64,000 nucleotides of DNA from Bog-159 sp049511415 (GTDB lineage Bacteria > Acidobacteriota > Terriglobia > Bryobacterales > Bryobacteraceae), in assembly GCA_049511415.1 (NCBI GenBank), contig JBEKYC010000023.1:26181-90180 (forward strand), in the 5' to 3' direction. Positions within the stretch are counted from its first letter, which is position 1. Every line of letters begins with the position of its first letter. The position numbers were made by a program, and so were the translations under genes. Below are positions 8,924 through 17,132 of this stretch, piece by piece. Below the pieces are notes generated by a model, which worked only from the letters and a program-made list of their open reading frames with translations, was not told the origin of the DNA and ran no database searches.

Positions 8924-9709
8924 ATGGGGTCTGCACCGGACGCGGCCGTCGCCATTGTGCGCGCCGCTGCCACCCAATCCGTCTTGCTGATCCGCCGCGC
9001 CGAACGCGCCGAAGATCCGTGGTCCGGACATTGGTCTTTCCCGGGCGGCCGCCGCGACGCCTCGGATGCCGACTTGCTGCATACCGCTCTGCGCGAGCTT
9101 TGGGAAGAGTGCGCCATCCGCATCGCGTGCGAGCAACTGCTGACCGCGCTGCCCCCGGCTGTGGCGCGCCGCAGGGTCGGACGCTTCCTGCAAGTCGCGC
9201 CCTTCGTTTTTAGCGTGGATGACGAGATACCCGCCGTGCCCGATCCGCGTGAAGCCGTCGAGGCCGTCTGGGTGCCCTTGCGCCGCTTGCGCGATCCCGC
9301 GCGCCACGTCCTGCGCCATGTTCCCGGCGTGCCGCCTGAAATTCTGTTTCCGGCGATCGAACTGGGCGCGGCGCCGCTTTGGGGGTTCACTTACCGCCTG
9401 ATCACCGCCTGGCTGGATCTGTTACCGAATGACCCCGCCGCCGCGGGATTCCACGCCGCGCGCACCGTGCTCCATCGTCTGATCGCGCACGGCTGCCAGG
9501 TAGTTCACGAATGGCAGGATGGTGATGGTCCCCAAGTCGCCGCGGTGCGCGGCGCGATTCCCGTAGACCAAATGTTGGCCGAATTATCCATCCCCGGCGA
9601 CCAGATCCCGCACGTCAATATGGTGGAAGTGTACCCCGACCGCATCCGCATCGTGGGCTTGGCGTTCGAGGAATACATCATCCGCCGCGATGAGGAGGGC
9701 GGACTTTAG
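8924..9709 (+). CDS. Nudix hydrolase (CoA-pyrophosphatase-like) with unassigned C-terminal region
   Basis: 261 residues. The Nudix fold covers about residues 5-150. The region SFPGGRRDASDADLLHTALR continuing into ELWEECAI (about 38-65) is a Nudix box of the NUDT7/8 coenzyme-A type: FPGG, then a D-rich insert, then RELxEE. The glycine after the EE pair is replaced by alanine. Family enzymes cleave X-linked nucleoside diphosphates. Residues about 165-261, ending in IRIVGLAFEEYIIRRDEEGG, match nothing I recognise. The last codons and the stop are supplied by a palindromic repeat shared with the convergent trpE(G) gene. Confidence 0.8.
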   Translation: MGSAPDAAVAIVRAAATQSVLLIRRAERAEDPWSGHWSFPGGRRDASDADLLHTALRELWEECAIRIACEQLLTALPPAVARRRVGRFLQVAPFVFSVDDEIPAVPDPREAVEAVWVPLRRLRDPARHVLRHVPGVPPEILFPAIELGAAPLWGFTYRLITAWLDLLPNDPAAAGFHAARTVLHRLIAHGCQVVHEWQDGDGPQVAAVRGAIPVDQMLAELSIPGDQIPHVNMVEVYPDRIRIVGLAFEEYIIRRDEEGGL

Positions 9710-9732
9710 TCCGCGCGGGACTTTAGTCCCGC
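9699..9732. repeat. Tandem palindromic repeat (two hairpins) between convergent genes
   Basis: Two perfect inverted repeats stand back to back: GCGGACTTTAGTCCGC (9699-9714) and GCGGGACTTTAGTCCCGC (9715-9732). The same second palindrome occurs at 11947-11964, and a relative lies at 62211-62228. It forms the ends of both flanking genes: the Nudix stop is at 9707-9709 and the trpE(G) stop at 9706-9708 on the other strand. It probably works as a bidirectional terminator or REP-like element. Confidence 0.75.
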
Positions 9733-11868
9733 CCCAAACTGCCGCACCACGTTCTTCATCAACTGCAGACCGTAGTCGCCCGCCGAAGTCAGAATCGACT
9801 CCGGATGAAATTGCACCGCCTCCACCGGCAACTCCCGATGGCGCAGCCCCATGATGACCCCGTCATCCGATTCCGCCGTCACCTCCAGGCATGCCGGAAA
9901 AACTTCCCGCACCGCGAACAGCGAATGATACCGCCCCACCTGAAAACGCTCCGGCAGCCCCTCAAACACGCCCGCGCCCCAATTTTTTACCCACGATGGT
10001 TTGCCGTGCATGGGATATCCCAGCACGCCCAAAGTGCCGCCAAAAGCCTCCACCACGCCTTGCAGCCCCAGACATACGCCGAACACCGGCACGCCCAGCC
10101 GCACTGCCTGCCGCACCAGTTCCGGCACGCCGAACTCCATGGGACGCCCCGGCCCCGGCGAAATCAGAATCATGTGCGGCTTCAGCTTCCCGATCAGCTC
10201 CACCGGAAATCCGGCGCGATATGTCACCACTTCGGCGCCCGTCTGCCGCGCGTAATTTGCCAGCGTGTGGATGAAACAATCGTCGTTATCCACTAGCAGC
10301 AGCCGCGTGCCCTGGCCCACTCCCTCTTCCACATGCGCCGCTGGGTGCGCCGCCGTGCTCCCGTTTGCTCCGACCGTGCGGAAAAAGCCGGTGGCCTTCA
10401 GATGGCATTCGCGATCCTCCATCTCGGGCACGGAATCATAAAGCAGCGTGGCGCCCGCCGGATAGCGCGCCACGCCATCCCGCAAATACGTCGTGCGGAT
10501 CAGGATGCCGGTATTCATGTCGCCGTTCAGCGTGATCATGCCCACGGCGCCGCCATACCAGCCGCGCGCATCTTTTTCCAGGCCCTCGATGGCCTGCGCC
10601 GCCGCCTTCTTCGGAGCGCCCACCAGCGTCACGGCCCACATGTGGCTTAGAAACGCGTCCAGTGAATCGAAGCCCTCTTTCAAGTACCCTTCCACGTGAT
10701 CCACCGTGTGGAACACGCCCGCGTAGGATTCGATCAGCCGCCGCCCTATTACCTTCACCGACCCCGCGTCACACACGCGCGATTTGTCGTTGCGGTCCAC
10801 GTCCGTGCACATGGTCAGCTCCGACTCTTCCTTGGTCGACCCCAGCAACTCGCGTATGTTCTCCGCATCCCGCATCGGATCGCCCGTGCGCTGCGCCGTG
10901 CCTGCAATCGGGCAAGTCTCGACGCGCCGCCCTTCCACGCGCACGAACATCTCCGGCGATGCGCCGATCAACTGTTCTTCTCCCAACTGCAAAAGAAACT
11001 CGTACGGGCTCGGGCTGGCGCGCTGCACCCGCTCGAACAGAGACGAGGCACTGCCGGAGTAAGGCGTGCTGAACGTCTGCCGCAACACCACTTCGTAATA
11101 GTTGCCGCAGCGCATCCCCTCGCGCACCCGCTCCACCTTGGCCATGTACTCTTCGCGCGTGTGATCCGAAACGATCGGCCCCGCCTCGCGTTCCGGCGCC
11201 GGCGCGATGGGCTCCGCCGTCCGCTCCAGGCCCAGCGTCGCAAAACCTTGCCGCTCGAAATCGTACTGATAGCGCTCGATCTGCTCCTTCTTGCGATCCA
11301 TGAAGTGGATCTCGTCGCAAAGAAACAGATGCAGATCTTTGTGTCCGTTGCGCGCCAGCTTCTTCTTGATGGGCTCGAACTGGAACAGTAAGTCGTAGCC
11401 GAATGCGCCGGCCAGCGCCAGCCGGCAGTTCTCTTCGCCGCGGAACTCTTCGATCAGCGCGCGCAGTATCGAAAACGCCGATGGCTGCTTGCTGCGCTCC
11501 TCTTCCGGAAATAAAACCGGCAGCGGTTTCAATCGGCCCACCAGCACGCCCTTCTCGCAGGCGAATGAATCCCAGTGCGGATGGCTTTCCAGCACCGGCA
11601 GCAGAATCTGATTGAGAATTTCGCCGCGCATATTCAGCGGACGGAATTCCACCCGCCGGTCGTAAGACACAATCTCCAGCGGCGGACGCGTGGCGGCGAT
11701 ATCCCAGCGTGAGTAGCGCCCCGGAAATTCGTATCCGGAAGACAGATAAATCCCGCGATGGCAGTCGAGATCGCGCAGCAGGTGTTTCAGGCCCCTGCCA
11801 TAACTCACCTTGGTGACTGTGCGTGTGACTGCGATCCCGTGCGGAGTGGTATAGCTCAATTCACGCAT
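9706..11868 (-). CDS. trpE(G): Anthranilate synthase, fused TrpE-TrpG
   Basis: 720 residues from the ATG at 11868; an in-frame ATG at 11916 is also open. The N-terminal half to about residue 500 is the chorismate-using component I: IGASPEMFVRVEGRRVETCP, IAGTAQRTGD, ELTMCTDVDRNDKSRVCDAG, LVGAPKKAAAQAIE and YGGAVGMITLNGDMNTGIL. The C-terminal 190 residues are a class I glutamine amidotransferase with GVCLGLQGV (nucleophilic Cys), SPGPGRP and VQFHPES (catalytic His). The single-chain order is the type known from Rhizobium and a scatter of other bacteria. It makes anthranilate from chorismate and glutamine for tryptophan. No other trp gene is nearby. The last residues (LKSRAD) are coded by the palindromic repeat. 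Confidence 0.93.
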   Translation of the reverse strand: MRELSYTTPHGIAVTRTVTKVSYGRGLKHLLRDLDCHRGIYLSSGYEFPGRYSRWDIAATRPPLEIVSYDRRVEFRPLNMRGEILNQILLPVLESHPHWDSFACEKGVLVGRLKPLPVLFPEEERSKQPSAFSILRALIEEFRGEENCRLALAGAFGYDLLFQFEPIKKKLARNGHKDLHLFLCDEIHFMDRKKEQIERYQYDFERQGFATLGLERTAEPIAPAPEREAGPIVSDHTREEYMAKVERVREGMRCGNYYEVVLRQTFSTPYSGSASSLFERVQRASPSPYEFLLQLGEEQLIGASPEMFVRVEGRRVETCPIAGTAQRTGDPMRDAENIRELLGSTKEESELTMCTDVDRNDKSRVCDAGSVKVIGRRLIESYAGVFHTVDHVEGYLKEGFDSLDAFLSHMWAVTLVGAPKKAAAQAIEGLEKDARGWYGGAVGMITLNGDMNTGILIRTTYLRDGVARYPAGATLLYDSVPEMEDRECHLKATGFFRTVGANGSTAAHPAAHVEEGVGQGTRLLLVDNDDCFIHTLANYARQTGAEVVTYRAGFPVELIGKLKPHMILISPGPGRPMEFGVPELVRQAVRLGVPVFGVCLGLQGVVEAFGGTLGVLGYPMHGKPSWVKNWGAGVFEGLPERFQVGRYHSLFAVREVFPACLEVTAESDDGVIMGLRHRELPVEAVQFHPESILTSAGDYGLQLMKNVVRQFGAGLKSRAD

Positions 11869-11930
11869 GATCCAACACCCAAACCGAGACTCTTGGCTCA
11901 GAATACCACGCGGCAATAACGCGCCGGAGG

Positions 11931-11964
11931 GCGGGCTTCAGCCCGCGCGGGACTTTAGTCCCGC
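11931..11964. repeat. Second copy of the tandem palindromic repeat
   Basis: GCGGGCTTCAGCCCGC (11931-11946) is followed directly by GCGGGACTTTAGTCCCGC (11947-11964). The right half is identical to that at 9715-9732. It lies between the start of trpE(G) and the start of the next gene, so trpE(G) is bracketed by the element. Here it sits in a divergent promoter region, which argues against a terminator-only role. Confidence 0.75.
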
Positions 11965-11988
11965 ATGCTACTCTTGCATTCATCGCTT

Positions 11989-12876
11989 ATGTACCGTAGA
12001 GAAGTTCTAAAAGCCGGAGCCGTGCTGGCCGCTGGCGCCGCGCTGGCCCGATCGCAATCCGCCCCCGCGCCGAAGGCCCGCATCACCAGCTCCGTCATGC
12101 TCTGGACCCTCAAGGGTTCCTTCGAAGAGAAGCTCGAAATTGCCGCGCGCGCCGGCCTGCAGTCGGTCGAGCTGATCGGCGAGTATGCCCAGTGGAGTGA
12201 CGCGGACATCGCGCGCGTCAAGAAAACCGCCGCTTCGTTTGGTCTCGGCATGGATGCGCTATTGGGCTCACCCGACTGGGGCAAGCGCCCCGTCTCCATG
12301 GTCGACCCATCCCATCGCGATGCCTTCCTCGTCGACGTGCGCAACGCCATCACCTTCGCGCGCAAGCTTGAAATCCCGCGCATCATCCTCATGAGCGGCA
12401 ACGCCATCCCCGGCCGCACGCACGAAGAACAATATGCCAGTCTGCTCGAAAGCGCCCGCCGCGCCGGCGACCTGGTAGCCGAAGCCGATCTCACTGCCAT
12501 CGTCGAGCCGCTCAATTCGCTCGTCAATCACAAAGGCTTCTTCCTCACCACCTGCACCGAGGGTCTGAAACTGGTCCGCGAAGTGGACAATCCTCACGTG
12601 CGCCTGCTGTTCGATCTTTACCACGAGCAGGTCCAGCAGGGAAACGTCATTCGCACGCTGACTGAAGCCGCACCCTTCACCGCCGTCTTCCACGTAGCCG
12701 ATAACCCCGGACGCAACGATCCCGGCGCAGGCGAAATGAATTATCCGAATATCTACAAAGCCATCCAGAAAACCGGATTCGCCGGCCACTTAGCCATGGA
12801 GTATCTCCCGCTGGGGGATCCGGTAACCAGCCTGACTAAGTCCATCGACGCCTTCCGCTCCGCCATTGCCATATAA
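11989..12876 (+). CDS. Tat-exported sugar-isomerase-like TIM-barrel protein (AP endonuclease family 2 fold)
   Basis: 295 residues from the ATG at 11989, which gives a twin-arginine signal (MYRREVLKAGAVLAAGAALA). The ATG at 11965, next to the palindrome, would add eight residues before it. The mature protein is a xylose-isomerase-like barrel close to hydroxypyruvate isomerases: LQSVELIGEYAQWSDADI, IVEPLNSLVNHKGFF, LLFDLYHEQVQQGN, VFHVADNPGRNDPGAGEMNY and HLAMEYLPLGDP. Glu, Asp and His at these strand ends are the usual metal ligands. It probably isomerises a small hydroxy-carbonyl or sugar compound in the periplasm. The TPR protein gene follows 14 bases later. Confidence 0.85.
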   Translation: MYRREVLKAGAVLAAGAALARSQSAPAPKARITSSVMLWTLKGSFEEKLEIAARAGLQSVELIGEYAQWSDADIARVKKTAASFGLGMDALLGSPDWGKRPVSMVDPSHRDAFLVDVRNAITFARKLEIPRIILMSGNAIPGRTHEEQYASLLESARRAGDLVAEADLTAIVEPLNSLVNHKGFFLTTCTEGLKLVREVDNPHVRLLFDLYHEQVQQGNVIRTLTEAAPFTAVFHVADNPGRNDPGAGEMNYPNIYKAIQKTGFAGHLAMEYLPLGDPVTSLTKSIDAFRSAIAI

Positions 12877-12890
12877 TTGGACTTCACCGC

Positions 12891-13991
12891 ATGCGTCATG
12901 CAATCCTGCTCTTGCTGTTGGTTGCTGGTATCGGCAAGGCCGCGGATCAAACCGAAACCTTCACCCGTATCTCCAAACAAGCCGCCGACGCCCGCGAACA
13001 GGGCCGCATCCCCGACGCCCTAAACCTCTATCGTCAGGCCGTCGCCCTGCGCCCAACCTGGAATGAAGGCTGGTGGTATCTCGGCATGCTGCTCTACGAC
13101 CAGGACCAGTATCCCGCCGCCCGCGACGCCCTGCGCCAGCTCGTCACCCTCGACACCAAGGCCGGTCCGGCCTTCGCCTTCCTGGGCCTTTGCGAATACC
13201 AAACCAAGGAGTACGCCCGCGCGCTCTCCGACATCAACCAGGGCCGCCGCCTCGGCTTGGGCGGCGACGCCGAGACCCGCCGTGTCGTCTTGTACCATGC
13301 CATCCTCCTGTACACTCGCTTCGGGCAGTATGAATCCGCTCTGCAGGTGTTGGAAAAGGTAGTCAAACTCGGAGAGATTACGCCCGCCTTGGTCCGCGCC
13401 GCCGGTCTCGCCGGACTCCGCCGGCCCGTCGCGCCCGAAGATGTGCCGTCAGCCGGGCAGGATCTCGTCGACCGCGCCGGCCGAGCCGTCTGCGCCGTCG
13501 CCGCCAGTAATCCCGCGGAGGTGCGCAAGTACTTCGCCGATCTCCTCGATCATTATCCCAACGCGCCCAACGTGCATTACGTCTATGGATCGTTCCTGCT
13601 CTCCACCGACCCCGACGCCGCCTTGCGCGAGTTCCAAAAAGAGCTGGATCGCGATCCGAAAGACAGCGAGGCCTTGGCCACCATCGCCCTGCAATACGAG
13701 CAGCGCGGCGAGGCCGACGAGGCCATCTCCTATGCCCGGCGCGCGGTGGCCGCCGACCCGAAATTCTTCGCCGCGCACGGCGTTCTCGGCAGGCTGCTGG
13801 CCAACTCCGGCCAAGTTGAAAAGGGTGTGAAGGAATTGGAAATCGCCCGAGGACAAGCTCCCGATAGCCCCCAGGTACATTTCTCGCTCGCGGCCGCCTA
13901 CGTGCTGGCCGGCCGCAAGGCCGACGCCGCCCGCGAGCGTGCCGAATTCGTGCGCCTCAAACAATTGGCAGACGATACCCTCGGCAAGTAA
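12891..13991 (+). CDS. Exported tetratricopeptide-repeat protein
   Basis: 366 residues with a signal peptide (MRHAILLLLLVAGIGKAA) and TPR helices through most of its length. Examples are ADAREQGRIPDALNLYRQAV, NEGWWYLGMLLYDQDQYPAA, SEALATIALQYEQRGEADEA and FFAAHGVLGRLLANSGQVEK. There are about seven or eight repeats with the usual small residues at positions 8 and 20. Such proteins are periplasmic or membrane-attached scaffolds. It runs co-directionally behind the TIM-barrel gene, with convergent ends against the HigA-like gene. No partner can be named. Confidence 0.85.
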   Translation: MRHAILLLLLVAGIGKAADQTETFTRISKQAADAREQGRIPDALNLYRQAVALRPTWNEGWWYLGMLLYDQDQYPAARDALRQLVTLDTKAGPAFAFLGLCEYQTKEYARALSDINQGRRLGLGGDAETRRVVLYHAILLYTRFGQYESALQVLEKVVKLGEITPALVRAAGLAGLRRPVAPEDVPSAGQDLVDRAGRAVCAVAASNPAEVRKYFADLLDHYPNAPNVHYVYGSFLLSTDPDAALREFQKELDRDPKDSEALATIALQYEQRGEADEAISYARRAVAADPKFFAAHGVLGRLLANSGQVEKGVKELEIARGQAPDSPQVHFSLAAAYVLAGRKADAARERAEFVRLKQLADDTLGK

Positions 13992-14005
13992 ACGCTAAGC
14001 CGGCG

Positions 14006-14428
14006 TCAGATAAACAGATCTGCTCCGACGTGAAAGAAAGCGGCCAGTTTCTTGGCTTGATCCTTGCTGATGGCCCGTTTCCCGGACAGAATCTCAGAAA
14101 CCCGCCCCTTTGACCCCACCACCGGCCAAAGAGCCGTGGATTTCAACCCGCGCTGTTCCAGCAGAAATGCGACCATCTGGTTCGGTGGGACCGAAGGTAG
14201 CGGGTAGTGCTGCTCTTCAAAATCGTGCGCCAAATCGGTCAGCAACTCCAGCAGAGCCTCTTCCTCCGCGGTCAAGTTCCGCTCCCCCTTTGCCAGCAGG
14301 CCTTCGATGATCGCCAGTACCCGGTCGTTCTCGTCCTCGGACTTGATCACTGCCGGAAGCGCTTTGGCGAGCAATCTTCCGTAGCGCTTCGTGTCCAGAT
14401 CCACCATGCCGGTGCTCATGTCATCCAT
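14006..14428 (-). CDS. HigA-like antitoxin/XRE-type regulator without a visible toxin
   Basis: 140 residues. The C-terminal helix-turn-helix (about 85-135) reads VGSKGRVSEILSGKRAISKD and QAKKLAAFFHVGADLFI, which is the HigA pattern of COG5499. The N-terminal helical part includes ERNLTAEEEALLELLTDLAH. These antitoxins normally follow a RelE-like HigB gene. The 155 bases upstream of the start hold no such gene or recognisable remnant. An AGGGGAG ribosome site precedes the ATG. It is co-directional with, and downstream of, the two-gene island at 14583-17832, so it may instead regulate that locus (inference). Confidence 0.85.
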   Translation of the reverse strand: MDDMSTGMVDLDTKRYGRLLAKALPAVIKSEDENDRVLAIIEGLLAKGERNLTAEEEALLELLTDLAHDFEEQHYPLPSVPPNQMVAFLLEQRGLKSTALWPVVGSKGRVSEILSGKRAISKDQAKKLAAFFHVGADLFI

Positions 14429-14582
14429 GCTCCCCTCTCGTATTCCCGATGGGCCAGGTTCCCATAAGGGGAACTTCCTTCAAGCCGTGGGCAAGCATGG
14501 TGTCGGTCACGCCTCCTCACAAAAATCCTGCGGCAGCTATGGCGTGTGCGCGGCGCGGTAAGCCAATTGCGCTTTGAGTCCG

Positions 14583-17132
14583 TCATTCCAGCGTGCTGCT
14601 AACTACCGTACCGTCGGCCGCGGTGCGGAGCACGGTGCCAACACCTGTGGCGAGCTGGGTCCAGTCCGGTGTAAAGGTGAGGTTGTCACCCGTCGCCACC
14701 GGAGCTGGCGCTGTCGTAAAAGTCGTCGCCGCTCCGGTGGCATCAAGGGAGGAGAGTTGCAGGGTGTAGCTGGTCGGCGCCCCCGCGTGAGTGTATGAGA
14801 ATGTCTCGGCCCCCGGATCGAAGGACAGACTCACCGCCGCATTCGCCGACGCCGTGGTATTCAGCGTCGCCTTTCGTGGGAGTTTGCTCGTAGTGCCAGT
14901 GCCGATCAATGTTGCGTTCAACGCTTTGTCGCTGCTGGGAGTGAAGTCGACCTTCTGTGCAATTGGATCCGCCACCACGGTGTCGCTCGACCCGGCGGCC
15001 GCGGACACGCCCGCAAGTGTCAGGGCCTGACCCTTTCCGAGCCAGTTGAAGTCGTAGCTGCCCGCGGCGTTGCCCGTGATGGTGTGCGTTAACGGTCCGG
15101 CCACATTGCTCACGATCGGGGTCGGAGTGGTTATACTCAGGCCGCCGCAGTTAGGCATTGGAGCCACCCCCGCCAGCGCGGTTGTCGGATCCGTGTTCCA
15201 CTCGCCATTCGCAAAGAGCAGGTGACCATTGCCATCGCTCACCTGGGTCACACTCGCCGCGCCCAGCGCGATAAGAATCACCATCCCGGCCAGTACAGCA
15301 ACCTCGAAAGGGTTGAAAGGGGCTGTGGGCTGGTTTGGAATGGTTTCCCAGGAGGTGACCGTTATGCCCGACATGCCGCCCGTCCACTGATTATTGGTTC
15401 CGGCGGCGAATGGTTGGATGGTCCACGTTCCGCCGCTCGTCACGTGGATTTTGCTGTTACTTGCGGCAAGAATAGCGGCGGATTGGGTCGCGCTAGAGTT
15501 ACTGTCCTCGGCTACGGTAAACGGCACATTGCAGTTGTAGACCAGGATGTCGAAGTCTCCGTTGTCGTCATCGACGATTTGATAGGCTACCAGTACATGT
15601 CCATCACCGACGCTTTGACTCACGGCGACCAGGGCTCCCATGCCATTGGCGAATGCATTTTGGAGCGTGCTCCTTAGGTTCGCCGCCGACCACGACGCGA
15701 AGGGATTGTGCTGGCCAATATAGTTATTAATGCTCTCGACGCTGAATTGCGCAAGATGCTGCCATCGGATGTAGTTCGGAAGACCCGTGTTTTGGTCGCC
15801 CGGAGGTCCGTTGAGTTGCCAGACATTCGGGCCGGGCGGGCCGTCGGTCTCCAGCTGAGCCGCCGGTTGTTGATCGTAAAGCCCATATGACTCCTCCCCC
15901 GAAATGAACCGCTGGCTCGACAGCGACATTCCAAAACACAGGCCTGCGGTGTCCAGCACAGGGTTGACAATCGCTAGAAAGACATAGACGAACCAATTTT
16001 GTTCGGTGATGATGAACGTCCAATTGGTCTGCGACGAGCCAAACAACACCGTTGCGTCGTTGAAGGTCCAGTTCCCGCCAACGAGGTTCATGACATCCTG
16101 ATTTACCGCCATGTAGCCGCGCGTGTTTCGGTAGTTGTCGATAGCGAAGGGTGTTCCGGATGTCGCGCCGGCGGGAGTCGTCACCACAAGTGGTCCGCTG
16201 GTGGAGGTTGGTCGGACGACAACGACGAGCGAAGTTCCATCGGAGGCGATCGAGGCGGGAGGCACCGGCGAGTCGCCCCCGAAGGTCACCGTGCTCCCCG
16301 GCCCGAACCCGCCTCCTGAAATGGTCACCGTTGTGCCCGGCTGCCCTAACATCGGCGCCTGTCCGCTAGCGGGCGAAACGTTCGAGATGTAGGGCGCCAG
16401 AACGGTGAGCGGGAATGTGTAGGCTGCGCGCGTTTCGGAGCCAACCTCCGCCGCGAAGGTGACGCTGGTGGTGCCTGGGCCAGCGGTTGAGCCCGCGGTT
16501 AGCGTCAACTCTCCGGTGAGATCTCCCCCTTTCTGTGGCGCTGTAAAGCTGTCCGGATCGAACTGCGCGCTGATCCCCGCTGGGAGGGACGTCGTTAGCG
16601 CCAGGGCGATGGTGCCTGTGACTCCCGAATCCACTTGCAGAACTATCGGGATACTTACGCTGGCGCAGGGGGCGAGGCTCACAGCATCCGTGGTAGACGC
16701 CTGGTTTTCACCCGAAGTGCCCACCGTCAGACCTAGATGTCTTGCGACGCTGACGACCATCTCGGTGGATCCCGAGAAAGCGCCGCTCATGACGACGACC
16801 ACCTCCGTGCTCGCCGCCTCCGCGGTCGCAGCGGCTTTGAAAGTGACCGTCGCTCCCGCCTCCGTCCCCTCAGTGAGTGTGAGTGAGGTTGGCTCGAAGG
16901 AGACAGTGACACCCGAGGGTAGCGGCTTCGCGCTAAATGTGACGAGTCCAGTCGTCAGCGCGGAGCTTCCATCGGATGAGGAGGTGCTGCTGTCGACCGC
17001 ATCGTCGTTGCCCCCGCTTATTACTCTGGTCCACTGAATTGTAATCGCCACACCGTCTCTGCCCCCGGGAGCGAGACTCACGGCGCTCGATGACACGCCA
17101 AAACGGATGTCAAAACTAACAGTTGTAGGCAT
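14583..17132 (-). CDS. Large multidomain protein: two Ig-like repeats, IPT/TIG domain, papain-like cysteine-peptidase-like core
   Basis: 849 residues without a recognisable signal peptide. Two related beta-sandwich units cover about 8-130 and 131-245, each with a S-AVSLAP-G/C start and an LP-G-(V/I)-(S/T) strand. An IPT/TIG domain follows at about 247-332 (YISNVSPASGQAPMLGQPGT, VTISGGGFGPGSTVTFGG). The 340-600 region looks like a papain-fold peptidase. LDTAGLCFGMSLSSQRF carries the candidate Cys399, GDGHVLVAYQIV carries His512, and the next strand FDILVYNCN carries a third residue near Asn533. A hydrophobic segment (VAVLAGMVILIALGAASV, about 611-628) and a Thr/Ala-rich beta tail follow. Base composition looks lower in GC than the neighbours. 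Its start overlaps the upstream gene by 17 bases. The function is unknown; the peptidase reading is inference. Confidence 0.7.
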   Translation of the reverse strand: MPTTVSFDIRFGVSSSAVSLAPGGRDGVAITIQWTRVISGGNDDAVDSSTSSSDGSSALTTGLVTFSAKPLPSGVTVSFEPTSLTLTEGTEAGATVTFKAAATAEAASTEVVVVMSGAFSGSTEMVVSVARHLGLTVGTSGENQASTTDAVSLAPCASVSIPIVLQVDSGVTGTIALALTTSLPAGISAQFDPDSFTAPQKGGDLTGELTLTAGSTAGPGTTSVTFAAEVGSETRAAYTFPLTVLAPYISNVSPASGQAPMLGQPGTTVTISGGGFGPGSTVTFGGDSPVPPASIASDGTSLVVVVRPTSTSGPLVVTTPAGATSGTPFAIDNYRNTRGYMAVNQDVMNLVGGNWTFNDATVLFGSSQTNWTFIITEQNWFVYVFLAIVNPVLDTAGLCFGMSLSSQRFISGEESYGLYDQQPAAQLETDGPPGPNVWQLNGPPGDQNTGLPNYIRWQHLAQFSVESINNYIGQHNPFASWSAANLRSTLQNAFANGMGALVAVSQSVGDGHVLVAYQIVDDDNGDFDILVYNCNVPFTVAEDSNSSATQSAAILAASNSKIHVTSGGTWTIQPFAAGTNNQWTGGMSGITVTSWETIPNQPTAPFNPFEVAVLAGMVILIALGAASVTQVSDGNGHLLFANGEWNTDPTTALAGVAPMPNCGGLSITTPTPIVSNVAGPLTHTITGNAAGSYDFNWLGKGQALTLAGVSAAAGSSDTVVADPIAQKVDFTPSSDKALNATLIGTGTTSKLPRKATLNTTASANAAVSLSFDPGAETFSYTHAGAPTSYTLQLSSLDATGAATTFTTAPAPVATGDNLTFTPDWTQLATGVGTVLRTAADGTVVSSTLE

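Noticed and set aside
14429..14582. Remnant of a HigB toxin upstream of the HigA-like gene
   Set aside because: All frames of the 155 bases were read on that strand and none shows RelE/HigB-like motifs.
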